Source: Arthrospiribacter ruber
GTDB taxonomy: Bacteria > Bacteroidota > Bacteroidia > Cytophagales > Cyclobacteriaceae
Direction of reading: 5' to 3'
Assembly (NCBI RefSeq): GCF_019343195.1
Contig: NZ_RPHB01000007.1
Span: 186,001-250,000, forward strand
DNA length: 64,000 nucleotides
The first letter of the stretch is position 1; every line of letters starts with the position of its first letter. The position numbers and the translations under genes are program-made. The notes below the pieces were generated by a model, which saw only the letters and a program-made list of their open reading frames with translations, was not told where the DNA came from and ran no database searches. This document shows positions 1 through 8,979 of the stretch, piece after piece.

Positions 1-1051
1 AGGAGGTGCTTTTGACGATAATGGAATTGGAGGAAGTCGAAATGGTCCAATAGCCCAAATGGCACGAAATGGTGGCAATGCCGGAAGAAGAGGGAGCTCA
101 AACGTACGCGCTGGTGGTGGCGGTGGGGGTGCTGGAAATAATGGAGGAGTTGGGCAGGTTTCAACAGGGTTTGTACCTGGAGATGGCGGAAGTGGTGTTT
201 CAATTAGTTTTATTGAACCAATTGCTCCTGACAATTTAATTAACGCATTTGGTGGAGGTGGCGGTGCAACTTCAAGAAACTCAGGAGGACAATCTCGCTT
301 TTCTGAAGGAGGCGCATTTTCAAATTTGACTTTGGGAGGTGATGGAAATGATGGAGGAACAGGTAAAAATGGGAGGCCAAACACAGGGTCTGGTGGAGGA
401 GCTGGCAGTCAAAGAGGAGGATCAGGAAGCAACGGAATTGTTGTAGTCATGGTGACATATAGAATCCTCCCTGTAGAATACCTCTACTTTGAAGGCGCAC
501 TCAGTCAAGATCAAAAAACCGTTGGTCTTTCCTGGGCCACGGCCAAGGAATGGGAAAGCTCCCACTTTGAGATTATGCGAAGCTTTGATAATGTGGATAG
601 CTGGGAAAAAGTAGGGGAAGTTGAAGCCGCTGGCTATTCTGAATCTCCTATGGAATACAGTTTTGAGGACAATGATAATTTCACCCCTTTCAATATGGCC
701 TATTATCAGCTTAGGCAGCTTGATTTTGATGAATCATCACATTTGAGCAAGGTCATCGGCATACAGCTTCCAGTGAATTCAGACCAAACCGTCACTTGGA
801 GAGTTTATCCTAATCCAGTTTCAAACCAGAATGCCCAGCTCACTATCCTTGAACAAGGAGGACATAGTGGCGAAACTGTTTATGCAACACTTTTTTATCC
901 TCTCGGTAGAAGTATACAGTTTACCGGCAATACCATAAGTGAATTATCGGAGCAACTTAATAATGCCTTGAAAAATGGAGGTAGAGGGGTATATATTTTA
1001 AACTTGTTATGGGGAAATGAAAATCAGCAATTGAAAGTTTTAAAGAATTAA
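1..1051 (+). CDS. Glycine-rich T9SS-targeted surface protein (5' truncated)
   Basis: The reading frame is open from base 2 and its start lies upstream of the window, so only the C-terminal ~350 residues are present. The first ~150 residues are a low-complexity Gly/Asn/Ser-rich domain with GGGGGG runs. From about base 460 an RILPVEY linker leads into an Fn3-like domain (SWATAKEWESSHFE ... YYQLRQLDFDE) and then a C-terminal sorting domain beginning WRVYPNP and ending QQLKVLKN. This is the usual layout of Bacteroidota type 9 secretion (T9SS) type A cargo. It is therefore probably exported through the outer membrane and bound to the cell surface. The C-terminal half is clearly paralogous to the two genes downstream. 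The adhesin or surface-coat role is inference; the sorting domain is well supported. Confidence 0.85.
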   Translation, partial: GGAFDDNGIGGSRNGPIAQMARNGGNAGRRGSSNVRAGGGGGGAGNNGGVGQVSTGFVPGDGGSGVSISFIEPIAPDNLINAFGGGGGATSRNSGGQSRFSEGGAFSNLTLGGDGNDGGTGKNGRPNTGSGGGAGSQRGGSGSNGIVVVMVTYRILPVEYLYFEGALSQDQKTVGLSWATAKEWESSHFEIMRSFDNVDSWEKVGEVEAAGYSESPMEYSFEDNDNFTPFNMAYYQLRQLDFDESSHLSKVIGIQLPVNSDQTVTWRVYPNPVSNQNAQLTILEQGGHSGETVYATLFYPLGRSIQFTGNTISELSEQLNNALKNGGRGVYILNLLWGNENQQLKVLKN

Positions 1052-1225
1052 GCATAGTTAATTGCATAAAAAATCCATTCCACAATTAAGGCTTAAAGTT
1101 TCATAAAAAACCCACATATAAAATCATTATAATTATTTTTTCATTGTTTTTTATATAAAATGTATGAATCAGAAAAAAACAAAACTATATTTGTAATGCT
1201 TTTTACTGATTTTTAAATTCATTTT

Positions 1226-1258
1226 TTTGTATTCTAAATTTTTTTATGAGTATATTTA
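1226..1258 (+). promoter_or_regulatory. Predicted Bacteroidota promoter of the second T9SS gene
   Basis: A TTTG element (1226-1229) is followed after 21 nt by TATATTTA (1251-1258), one base off the -7 consensus TAnnTTTG. The flanking ~31 bp (1215-1245) is nearly identical to the region before the next gene (3153-3183). The predicted transcription start is near 1265. Confidence 0.45.
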
Positions 1259-1286
1259 GATTGATAACCAAGTATTTACAAATACT

Positions 1287-2987
1287 ATGGATCCAAAAAA
1301 TTTTTTTTATGAAGAAATCTTATTTTCTACTGTTTTTTTTACGGTTGCTGCTTTACTGTGTTTCATAAGTTATGAAGCCAAACCCCAATCGAATGATAAA
1401 CCTGATTTGAGAAATGATTCATGTGTCAACTGTAAGGGGCAGGCCAATAATTTTGTGGTTCTAAACGCTTACTTCAGTGATGTAAATGGAGAACCAAATG
1501 AAAATCTCTGTGAAGGCGGTCCCTATTTTATTTCCATCTTATATACTTCATCTCAAAACAACAGCGTAAATAATTTTCGGATAATTGCTGACATTCTAAA
1601 AAAAGATCAATCTACCGATGCAATTCTCGAAAGCAATTACATGAACGAATTTAAAGGCACAGTCCCGCCTTGCAACTCTGCCACTTGTGTGATAACAGTC
1701 CCAATTCCAAATCTTAATTTCGAGTGCCAGAATGAGTATTACGAGCTTTCAAATCCTATGTCATTTTGGACTCAAGCCGGAAACAAAAATCTGGAAGATA
1801 GCTATAAATGCAATGATTACCCGACTGCTCAATGCTCCCACTCTAGCAGTATACCTATAGAAGTCGGTACTTTAGATTATAATTTTGACGTCAACTTTGA
1901 ATGTTTTCAAGAAAATCTAAATCACACAAACGTCTCCTTTTTTATCACTTCGTTATTTGGAGGAAATCCTACTCAAGAATATAATGTACTATGGAACTTT
2001 GAATTTGAAGATGGAACTATTATCAATTCCTCTGATATTAACCCATCATTTCAAAACGTGGAATCCGGGGAAATTGTAACAGCTTCTTTAACGGTTAGTC
2101 AGGGAAGTTTGAATGGCAGCGTAATAGAAAACACCTATACGATCCCCATTGCCCTGAATGAAAACGAAGTGATTGAAAGTTCCACCATAACAGAGGGGGA
2201 CAAAGGAGAAGCCAATGGCTCAATTGAAGTAGAATTTAGGCCAGGGAATTTTTTTTATTTTTGGACTTCTTTGGATGATCCGGACTTTTATTCTGAAGAA
2301 AAGAGAATAGAGGACCTTCCTGAAGGCACTTATCGTCTTACAACATTTGATGAAGACACAGGGCTTTGCAGAACAGACATTTTTGAGATCACTTTTAGTA
2401 TTCTTCCTGTTGAACTTAAATACTTTGAAGCTGAACATTTTTCATCAGAGCAAGCTATAAAATTAACTTGGGCCACTGCCAAAGAATGGGAAAGCTCACA
2501 TTTCGAAGTGTTTAAAAGTTTTGACAATATTGAGAATTGGCAAAAAATAGCAGAAATAGATGCCGCTGGATATTCAGAAAAACTCCAGTACTATGAGTTT
2601 ATTGACACAGAAAGTTCCACTAGGTCATCGATGGTATATTATCAACTCAGGCAGGTGGACTTTGATGGCACTTACGAAAAGAGTAAAGTTGTCGGAGTAC
2701 AAGTCCCCAGTGATGGAATAAATAAAAAGACTTGGAAAATTTATCCAAATCCGGTTGAAAACCAGTCCATCCATCTTATTCTTGCACAGGCAGAAGACTA
2801 TAAAAATGAAGCAGTTTCAGCAAGTTTAATCAACCCAATAGGCAGTACCTATTACCTGAATGGTCCTACTATCGAAGCACTTACCGAAGAAATAAACCTT
2901 GTCCTTTCCCAAAACTCAAAAGGTGTGTATGTACTTCAAATAGCTTGGGATAAAGAGACTCAGCAACTTAAAATTCTGAAAAGATGA
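1287..2987 (+). CDS. T9SS-targeted surface protein with probable signal-peptide frameshift
   Basis: 566 residues as the frame stands. It contains a Cys-rich N-terminal region (residues ~35-200), a PKD-like region with a repeated FEFEDGT-type segment (~200-300), an SprB-repeat-like stretch (ESSTITEGDKGEANGSI to DEDTGLCRTDIFEITF, ~300-375), then SILPVEL, an Fn3-like domain and a sorting domain (WKIYPNP ... QQLKILKR). The intact frame starts MDPKNFFYEEILFSTVFF, which has an acidic n-region and is a poor Sec signal. An ATG at 1309 opens the +1 frame with MKKSYFLLFF, an ideal signal start; one extra T in the T8 run at 1333-1340 would join it to the main frame. The gene may be phase-variable, recently damaged, or affected by a sequencing error. 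Export through T9SS is strongly implied; the ligand or function is unknown. Confidence 0.8.
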   Translation: MDPKNFFYEEILFSTVFFTVAALLCFISYEAKPQSNDKPDLRNDSCVNCKGQANNFVVLNAYFSDVNGEPNENLCEGGPYFISILYTSSQNNSVNNFRIIADILKKDQSTDAILESNYMNEFKGTVPPCNSATCVITVPIPNLNFECQNEYYELSNPMSFWTQAGNKNLEDSYKCNDYPTAQCSHSSSIPIEVGTLDYNFDVNFECFQENLNHTNVSFFITSLFGGNPTQEYNVLWNFEFEDGTIINSSDINPSFQNVESGEIVTASLTVSQGSLNGSVIENTYTIPIALNENEVIESSTITEGDKGEANGSIEVEFRPGNFFYFWTSLDDPDFYSEEKRIEDLPEGTYRLTTFDEDTGLCRTDIFEITFSILPVELKYFEAEHFSSEQAIKLTWATAKEWESSHFEVFKSFDNIENWQKIAEIDAAGYSEKLQYYEFIDTESSTRSSMVYYQLRQVDFDGTYEKSKVVGVQVPSDGINKKTWKIYPNPVENQSIHLILAQAEDYKNEAVSASLINPIGSTYYLNGPTIEALTEEINLVLSQNSKGVYVLQIAWDKETQQLKILKR

Positions 2988-3163
2988 TTTTTTTTGTTTT
3001 CAACAAAAAAATTTATGTTGATGTAAAAGGATTGTAGATAAATGCTTTAGGATAATATTCATTTTAAACCATAATAAACTCATTATTTTTTCAGGTTTAA
3101 ATCTTATAATTTAACTCAATTATAATTTACAAAACATCACTGAGTGGGTTTGAAATACATTTT

Positions 3164-3197
3164 TTTGTGTTTTAAATTTTATTTTATCGTACATTTC
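3164..3197 (+). promoter_or_regulatory. Predicted promoter of the giant glycine-rich T9SS gene
   Basis: TTTG (3164-3167), a 22-nt spacer and TACATTTC (3190-3197, one base off TAnnTTTG) precede the ATG at 3226. The predicted transcription start is near 3204, which leaves a leader of about 22 nt. The upstream half matches the promoter at 1215-1245. Confidence 0.45.
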
Positions 3198-3225
3198 GCC
3201 TGTTAATCAGCCCATTGGATCCTAT

Positions 3226-6200
3226 ATGAAAATTTTTACCAAAAGAGGAAGTTCATTTTTTCTCAAATCCATTGTTCCAATGGGTTTTTTGGTGTTGTTT
3301 TTTGTGTGGAATGCATTGGGGCAAAACCAAGAAATAAGGACTGCACCTGGCAATTACACCTTCTCTGTACCTACTGGAGTTACAAGCATTACCGTAGAAG
3401 CATGGGGAGGTGGTGGAAGAGGGGGGACGAGGACTTCCAATGGAAATTCAGGCGGTGGAGGAGGAGGTGCCTATTCAAGAAGTGTACTTTCGGTAACACC
3501 TGGTCAAACATTTTCATATACAGTCGGTGCAGGTTCGACAAATGCGAATGCCGGCGGAGAAAGTTTTTTTGGAAACACTTCAACGGTCATGGCCAAAGGA
3601 GGCAATTCTGTTCCAAATAATAATGTAAATGGTGCTACAGGAGGTCAGGCTTCAGAGGGATTTGGTGCTATTCGTTTCTCAGGAGGAAATGGTGCAACTG
3701 GGTCAGGCACATTCGGTGGCGGAGGAGGATCTTCAGCTGGGAATGCTCAAATTGGAACAAGTTCAACGAATCAAAATGGCGCGATAGCACCTGCAGGAGG
3801 AGGTAATGGTGCTAATGGAAGATCAGGAAGTCAAGGTAACGGAGAATCCGGAATTTCACCAGGCGGAGGTGGAGGTGGAGCATACCGGACTAATGCGGCG
3901 GGAGGAGACAGAATTGGAGGAAATGGTGCCAATGGCCAAATCAGAATCTCTTGGTGCAGTATTGCACTTACTTCCGCACCAGGAACTACTAATCAAAGCG
4001 GAATATGCCTAGGAAATCCGATCACCCCAATTACCTACAGCATTACAGGAGCATCCACGGCATCATTCTCAGGTTTACCGAATGGGGTGTCAGGAACTAT
4101 TAATGCCGGTATAATTACAATTTCCGGAACACCTACAGAGGCAGGATTAAACAATTACACGGTTACAATAACCGATGGAAATTGCATCGGAACCGAATTA
4201 ACAGGCTCCATCCAAGTCACCCCAAACAATGCAGCTGGTACCATTACAGCAAACACATTTTGTAGAAATTCACCTATTCCGGCAAATATATTTCAGCCGA
4301 CCAATGTCGCCACTGGAATAGGTACGCCCTCAGGTTTACCCGCAGGAGTTTCAGCAAGTTTCAATATTAACCTTAACCAAATAGAATTTACAGGAACACC
4401 CACACAAACAGGAGTTTTCAACTATTCTATTCCCTTAACAGGTGGCTGTGGTACAGTAAATGCAACAGGAACAATTACTATTAATGAAGTAGTAGCTATT
4501 GTCGATGAAAATCTAGCAGGTCAAAGCTCCTGTCCAGGCACTCCCTTTAACCCAATCTCTGTAGGAGAGGGTTTTGGATTGACTTATCAATGGTACAGCA
4601 ATACCACCAATACCAATTCCGGTGGCACTCCAATCTCCGGAGCTACTTCTCACACTTATACGCCATCTTCTGCTACAGTGGGGACAACTTATTATTATGT
4701 AGCGGTGAGCGGCGCCTGCGGCTCAACAGTAAACAGTCCGGTTTCAGGAGCATTTGTAGTAAATCCCGGAAATTCTGTGACACCTGCCTCAAGTTCACCC
4801 ACTGTATGTATCAATTCGGCAATTGGCCCGATTACCCATACCACCACATCAGCAACAGGAATAAACAGTACCGGAAACAACACAGGGGTTAACGGACTCC
4901 CTCCAGGTGTGAGTGCCACATGGTCCGGAAATCAAATCACCATTTCCGGAACGCCAACAGCTTACGGGGTATTCAATTACAATATTCCATTAACAGGGGG
5001 TTGCGGAACAGTTGCTGCCACTGGCACTATCACGGTAAATGCAGCCCCAGAGATCATTACCCCTAATTTACCAGCCCAAAGTTCTTGCCTCAATGAAGCT
5101 TTTTCACCAATTTCTGTGGGTCAGGGCACAGGTCTAAGTTACCAATGGTACAGCAACACTTCTGAATCAAATACCGGTGGAACATTAATCTCAGGAGCGA
5201 CTTCAAACTCATTTACTCCTCCTTCCAATGCTGTAGGACAGCGCTATTACTATGTTGTGGTTACTAGTTCCTGCGGTACTTCAGTAGTCTCATCAGCATC
5301 GGGACTTCAGGAAGTGTTTGCCTTGCCAACACCTTCATTTACTTCTCAACCCCCCAATAACATATGTGTTGACGAAGATAGGATTTATACCACGCAAGCA
5401 GGCCAAAGCAATTACCAATGGGTATTGCCAGGAACACAGGGAACGGATTATACTATTGTTTCCGGGGGAACTGCCGCCGACAATACAATTACAGTAAGAT
5501 GGCTCACTCCTGGCAATAAATCCCTTTCGGTCAATTATACAAATCCAAATGGATGTAGGGCAGTCAATCCCACCAATTCCAACACAATCACTGTCAGAAG
5601 AAATGGATTCACCCCTCCTGCTTCTATTCCGAGCGTATGTGTCAATACCGAAATGAACCCAGTTTTTATAGGAACTTCATTGGCAACCGGAATTGGCACA
5701 CCAACGGGACTTCCAGATGGTGTTACAGCAAGCTGGGCTTCCAATTCCATTACTTTAACAGGGACCCCATTGAATCCAGGCACCTACAATTATCAAATCC
5801 CTTTAACGGGTGGCTGCGGGACAGTTTCCGCCACAGGTACTTTGGTGGTGACTCCGGTTTATGAACTCACCTCCACTACCTCTGTTTCTCCAAGCGCACC
5901 AGGAGGATCCGCTACAGTAACTATTCGTGGAAATACCAGTAGCCTTCCAAATGGAACTTACACCATTACCTATTCTTTGGGTCAAGCTAACTCAGGGACA
6001 TTTACTACAACTGTAAATGTTCAAAATGGTAGGGGAACTTTTATAACTGTTCCAATTCCAAATCTTGAAACTGAATCCCTGACTTCTATAGAAATCCAAA
6101 CTATAAGAAGACAAAACGATAGCTGTACCATTGCCTTAACGGAAAAAAACTTATCATTCTTTGGCTTATGTCCTGCCATAGATTATGCTACTGATGGAGA

Positions 6201-8247
6201 CTTCTTCGTACCAGCAGGAATAACGGAAATTACTGTAAGAGTTTGGGGTGGCGGAGGAAAAGGCGGCAACTCCACCAACTCGATCGGTGGCGGTGGCGGG
6301 GGTGGTGGAGGATATTCCACCGCTACCATTCCTGTGTCACCTGGTCAAAGGTTAAGGGTCGTAGTTGGGACTGGTGGAAACACAACTAATCCAAATGGAG
6401 GTACTTCCCTAATAACAAGAAGTGAATCAAATGACACATCTAATGCGCTAATTTTTGCAACCGGAGGGCAAGCAGGAGATACTGGAGATGGGGGTCAAGG
6501 AGGAAATGGAAATTCTGAGACTGGAAACCCTGGAGCTTCAACTAATGTGCAGAATGGAGGTAATGGAGGTCAAGGCGGTGGAAATGGGGGGGCTGGAGGG
6601 CTTGGTTCTACCCAAAACAATAATAATAACGGTACAGTAGGAAGTCCTAGAGGAGGCGGTGGTGGCGGTGCTAGAGGAAATGGCAATATTGGGAAAAACG
6701 GGGGATCTGGAAGAGTGATTATCTCTTACCCTTGCCCACCTATTGACCCAACAGGGTGTTTTAAAGTTATTGACGATGGTTCTAGAAGTGGCACTACTGT
6801 TATTGAATTTACTTGTGAAGATTCTAACTGGATCGCTCCAGAAGGATTGGCAGATTTTACAGTCGTAGCTATCGGTGCAGGTGGTGGTGGAGGTATGGGA
6901 AATGCTGCCGGTGGCGGTGGTGCAGGAGGTTTGAACACAGGCTATTTTTCAACTTCAGAACAATTTGGCATGCCTGATGGCACTACCTTTAATATTAAAG
7001 TGGGACAAGGAGGCATCGGTGCCACCTCAACTAATGTGAGGGGAGGGATTGGAAATCCTTCTTCAGTGACTGGTCTCGTTGATGGTGTCCCTATCAATGT
7101 TATTGCTCCCGGAGGTGGAGGTGGAGGCTCCTACAATTCAGGAGAGGTAGCAAATGGTATACCAGGAGCATCCGGAGGCGGCGGAGCGTACCATCAGCCA
7201 ACAGGTTATAGTGGTTTTGGAGGAGCTGGTCAGTCAGGTATCGGATGGGCTGGAAACAGTGGTGCAGTCGGACAAGGCAACTCTCCTGCTGTTGCTGGTG
7301 GTGGTGGTGGAGGTGCAGGAGGAATAGGCGGAGCAGCAATAATAACCGCTGGATCAGGGAGATTTGAAGCTGGAAATGGAGGGTCAGGCCGCATCTACAA
7401 CAACCCCGACCACCCAAGTTTCCAAGTATCTTATGGTGCTGGCGGAGGAGGAACAGGGTCTGGAGGTAATGCTCTAAATAGCACAGCAGGAGCTGGAGGA
7501 AGCGCTCCAAATGTAGGCACCATCGGAGGAGCAGGCAACTTATCAGGAGTAGGTTCCCAAGGAAGGGATGGGACAGGATCTGGTGGTGGTGCTGGAATTA
7601 CAGGTGGAGGAAGGGGAGGTTCTGGAGTGGTTTACATAATATATGAAAACCTCCGCATCCTCCCCGTAGAATTTATTTACTTCCAAGCTGACTACAATTC
7701 CAATAGGCGTGAAGCAACCCTGAACTGGGCAACAGCTAAAGAATGGGAAAACTCACACTTTGAAGTAGAAAGGTCCATCATTGGAATCAAAGGCTTCGAA
7801 AAAGTAGGAGAGGTGGAAGGCATGGGCTGGACGGATCAGGTCACAGAATACCAATTTATCGATCAACAATTGCCTCTGGGGTCACACAATGTTCTATACA
7901 GACTCAAGCAGGTTGATTTCAGTGGTGAATTCCAGTATTCAGATGTGGTATCCTTAAGGCTTCCGGGAGTGACATTCACGCATGGAGTTTGGCGGGCATA
8001 CCCCAACCCAACAAACGGTACTGCACTCCGCATTGCACTGATGGACAGATCACAGTATGATGCCGAGAAACTGACCTTCAGAATCGTGCATCCTATGTAT
8101 GTGACTGCACCTACCACGGTAGAGTCAGAAGATAAAATGAATGAACTTCTAAGCAATCTGGCCTTAAGAGTTCCTAAAGGAGTCTTTGTGGTAGAAATCC
8201 AATGGGGGCAAAAAGTAGAGCATATCAAAATCCTGAAGCAGCATTAA
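3226..8247 (+). CDS. Giant glycine-rich, Ig-repeat T9SS surface protein (1673 aa)
   Basis: The signal peptide is residues 1-33 (FFVWNALGQ end). In order: glycine-rich domain I (~35-245), Ig-like repeat A0 (~250-338), A1 (~335-421), Ig-like repeat B1 (~426-515), A2 (~515-608), B2 (~610-698), a PKD-like segment (~699-792), A3 (~793-878), a domain with VPIPNL (~879-985), glycine-rich domains II (~986-1170) and III (~1180-1478), then RILPVEF, an Fn3-like domain and a type A T9SS sorting domain (WRAYPNP ... HIKILKQH). The A repeats share the core TGxPxGVSAxW ... ITxTGTP ... NYxIPLTGGCGTV; the B repeats share QSSC ... YQWYSNT. The glycine-rich blocks begin with an ITVRVWGGGG type strand, as in other bacterial glycine-rich domains. 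The likely role is a cell-surface adhesin or coat protein (inference). Neighbouring genes share its C-terminal module. Confidence 0.88.
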   Translation: MKIFTKRGSSFFLKSIVPMGFLVLFFVWNALGQNQEIRTAPGNYTFSVPTGVTSITVEAWGGGGRGGTRTSNGNSGGGGGGAYSRSVLSVTPGQTFSYTVGAGSTNANAGGESFFGNTSTVMAKGGNSVPNNNVNGATGGQASEGFGAIRFSGGNGATGSGTFGGGGGSSAGNAQIGTSSTNQNGAIAPAGGGNGANGRSGSQGNGESGISPGGGGGGAYRTNAAGGDRIGGNGANGQIRISWCSIALTSAPGTTNQSGICLGNPITPITYSITGASTASFSGLPNGVSGTINAGIITISGTPTEAGLNNYTVTITDGNCIGTELTGSIQVTPNNAAGTITANTFCRNSPIPANIFQPTNVATGIGTPSGLPAGVSASFNINLNQIEFTGTPTQTGVFNYSIPLTGGCGTVNATGTITINEVVAIVDENLAGQSSCPGTPFNPISVGEGFGLTYQWYSNTTNTNSGGTPISGATSHTYTPSSATVGTTYYYVAVSGACGSTVNSPVSGAFVVNPGNSVTPASSSPTVCINSAIGPITHTTTSATGINSTGNNTGVNGLPPGVSATWSGNQITISGTPTAYGVFNYNIPLTGGCGTVAATGTITVNAAPEIITPNLPAQSSCLNEAFSPISVGQGTGLSYQWYSNTSESNTGGTLISGATSNSFTPPSNAVGQRYYYVVVTSSCGTSVVSSASGLQEVFALPTPSFTSQPPNNICVDEDRIYTTQAGQSNYQWVLPGTQGTDYTIVSGGTAADNTITVRWLTPGNKSLSVNYTNPNGCRAVNPTNSNTITVRRNGFTPPASIPSVCVNTEMNPVFIGTSLATGIGTPTGLPDGVTASWASNSITLTGTPLNPGTYNYQIPLTGGCGTVSATGTLVVTPVYELTSTTSVSPSAPGGSATVTIRGNTSSLPNGTYTITYSLGQANSGTFTTTVNVQNGRGTFITVPIPNLETESLTSIEIQTIRRQNDSCTIALTEKNLSFFGLCPAIDYATDGDFFVPAGITEITVRVWGGGGKGGNSTNSIGGGGGGGGGYSTATIPVSPGQRLRVVVGTGGNTTNPNGGTSLITRSESNDTSNALIFATGGQAGDTGDGGQGGNGNSETGNPGASTNVQNGGNGGQGGGNGGAGGLGSTQNNNNNGTVGSPRGGGGGGARGNGNIGKNGGSGRVIISYPCPPIDPTGCFKVIDDGSRSGTTVIEFTCEDSNWIAPEGLADFTVVAIGAGGGGGMGNAAGGGGAGGLNTGYFSTSEQFGMPDGTTFNIKVGQGGIGATSTNVRGGIGNPSSVTGLVDGVPINVIAPGGGGGGSYNSGEVANGIPGASGGGGAYHQPTGYSGFGGAGQSGIGWAGNSGAVGQGNSPAVAGGGGGGAGGIGGAAIITAGSGRFEAGNGGSGRIYNNPDHPSFQVSYGAGGGGTGSGGNALNSTAGAGGSAPNVGTIGGAGNLSGVGSQGRDGTGSGGGAGITGGGRGGSGVVYIIYENLRILPVEFIYFQADYNSNRREATLNWATAKEWENSHFEVERSIIGIKGFEKVGEVEGMGWTDQVTEYQFIDQQLPLGSHNVLYRLKQVDFSGEFQYSDVVSLRLPGVTFTHGVWRAYPNPTNGTALRIALMDRSQYDAEKLTFRIVHPMYVTAPTTVESEDKMNELLSNLALRVPKGVFVVEIQWGQKVEHIKILKQH

Positions 8248-8303
8248 ACTTTACCGACACCGAAGGAAAACTGAACTTAACGAAGTTTAATTTCACAAAT
8301 CAT

Positions 8304-8334
8304 AAAAAAGGCCCGTTCGATGCGGGCCTTTTTT
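8304..8334. terminator. Bidirectional rho-independent terminator
   Basis: A6-GGCCCG and CGGGCC-T6 form a 12-bp stem with a 7-nt loop between two convergent genes. The T-run on the + side overlaps the stop codon of the minus-strand gene, so it can end transcripts from both directions. Confidence 0.85.
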
Positions 8335-8764
8335 ATCTCTTCTCTTCATACCAGGTCTTATGGACAATTTTCCAATCTCCGTCAATTTTGACTAAGGTCA
8401 GAAAATCATAATAATAAACCCCAGGCCAAAACAATTCTGTCCTTACCACGGCGGTATATCCTTTGATTTCTATTTCCAGCAACCTGTTGTCAAAATCTTT
8501 TGGATCTCTCTTTTGAGTTCCGGAAGCTGTTCCGGACGCCCAATCTTCGTAAGGAGTTACTGTAAATTGATCCCCCCTGTACCCTATCAGCCTGGCTGAG
8601 GGATCAAAAGCCTGATCCAATTTATTCCGATCCCGTTCTACCATCCCATCAAAATACAGCCGCACTGTCTCTTCAATAGCTTTTTTTTCTTTCTCCTCCC
8701 CTTGCCCAAAAACAGAGGAAACACACAAGAAAAGTACGAATATCAAACATCCGGTATTTTTCAT
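8333..8764 (-). CDS. Secreted NTF2-like (lumazine-binding-type) protein
   Basis: About 143 residues from the chosen ATG at 8764; upstream in-frame ATGs at 8767 and 8791 exist, but 8764 gives the cleanest signal peptide (MKNTGCLIFVLFLCVSSVFGQ). The mature part has the fold pattern of the NTF2-like superfamily, resembling the putative lumazine-binding family: an N-terminal helix with VRLYFDGMVERDRNKLDQAF, a central DW/GT segment and the C-terminal strand pair YYYDFLTLVKIDGDWKIVHKTWY. Related proteins are small periplasmic proteins of unknown role. It is convergent with the giant T9SS gene and shares a terminator with it. Specific function is unknown. Confidence 0.75.
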   Translation of the reverse strand: MKNTGCLIFVLFLCVSSVFGQGEEKEKKAIEETVRLYFDGMVERDRNKLDQAFDPSARLIGYRGDQFTVTPYEDWASGTASGTQKRDPKDFDNRLLEIEIKGYTAVVRTELFWPGVYYYDFLTLVKIDGDWKIVHKTWYEEKR

Positions 8765-8791
8765 CATTTCAATTTTTTTAACATTCGCCAA

Positions 8792-8979
8792 AGCTCCAGT
8801 TTCTACTTTTTTTCAACCTAAGGAACATCTCAATATCCATAAATATCTACCAGTATCCACGAATATCCCTAACCCCTATTTCTACAGTATTTCTACAATA
8901 TTTCCACTTTATTTCAAACTAAGGAATATCTCAATACCTATTAATATCCATAAATATCTACCAGTATCCATTAATATCA
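8792..8979 (-). repeat. Dispersed GATATT-rich repeat, copy 1
   Basis: Read on the minus strand, this spacer holds two units of GGATACTGGTAGATATT, ATGGATATT, GAGATATTCCTTAG and GAAATAAAGTGGAAATAT, ending in GAAACTGGAGCTTTGGCG. The same words in the same order recur on the + strand at 28301-28548. No coding potential is visible. It lies between two minus-strand genes. Confidence 0.8.

Noticed and set aside
7100-7510. 136-residue open frame on the minus strand, Leu/His-rich
   Set aside because: Antisense of glycine-rich repeat DNA, which naturally gives long open but meaningless frames.
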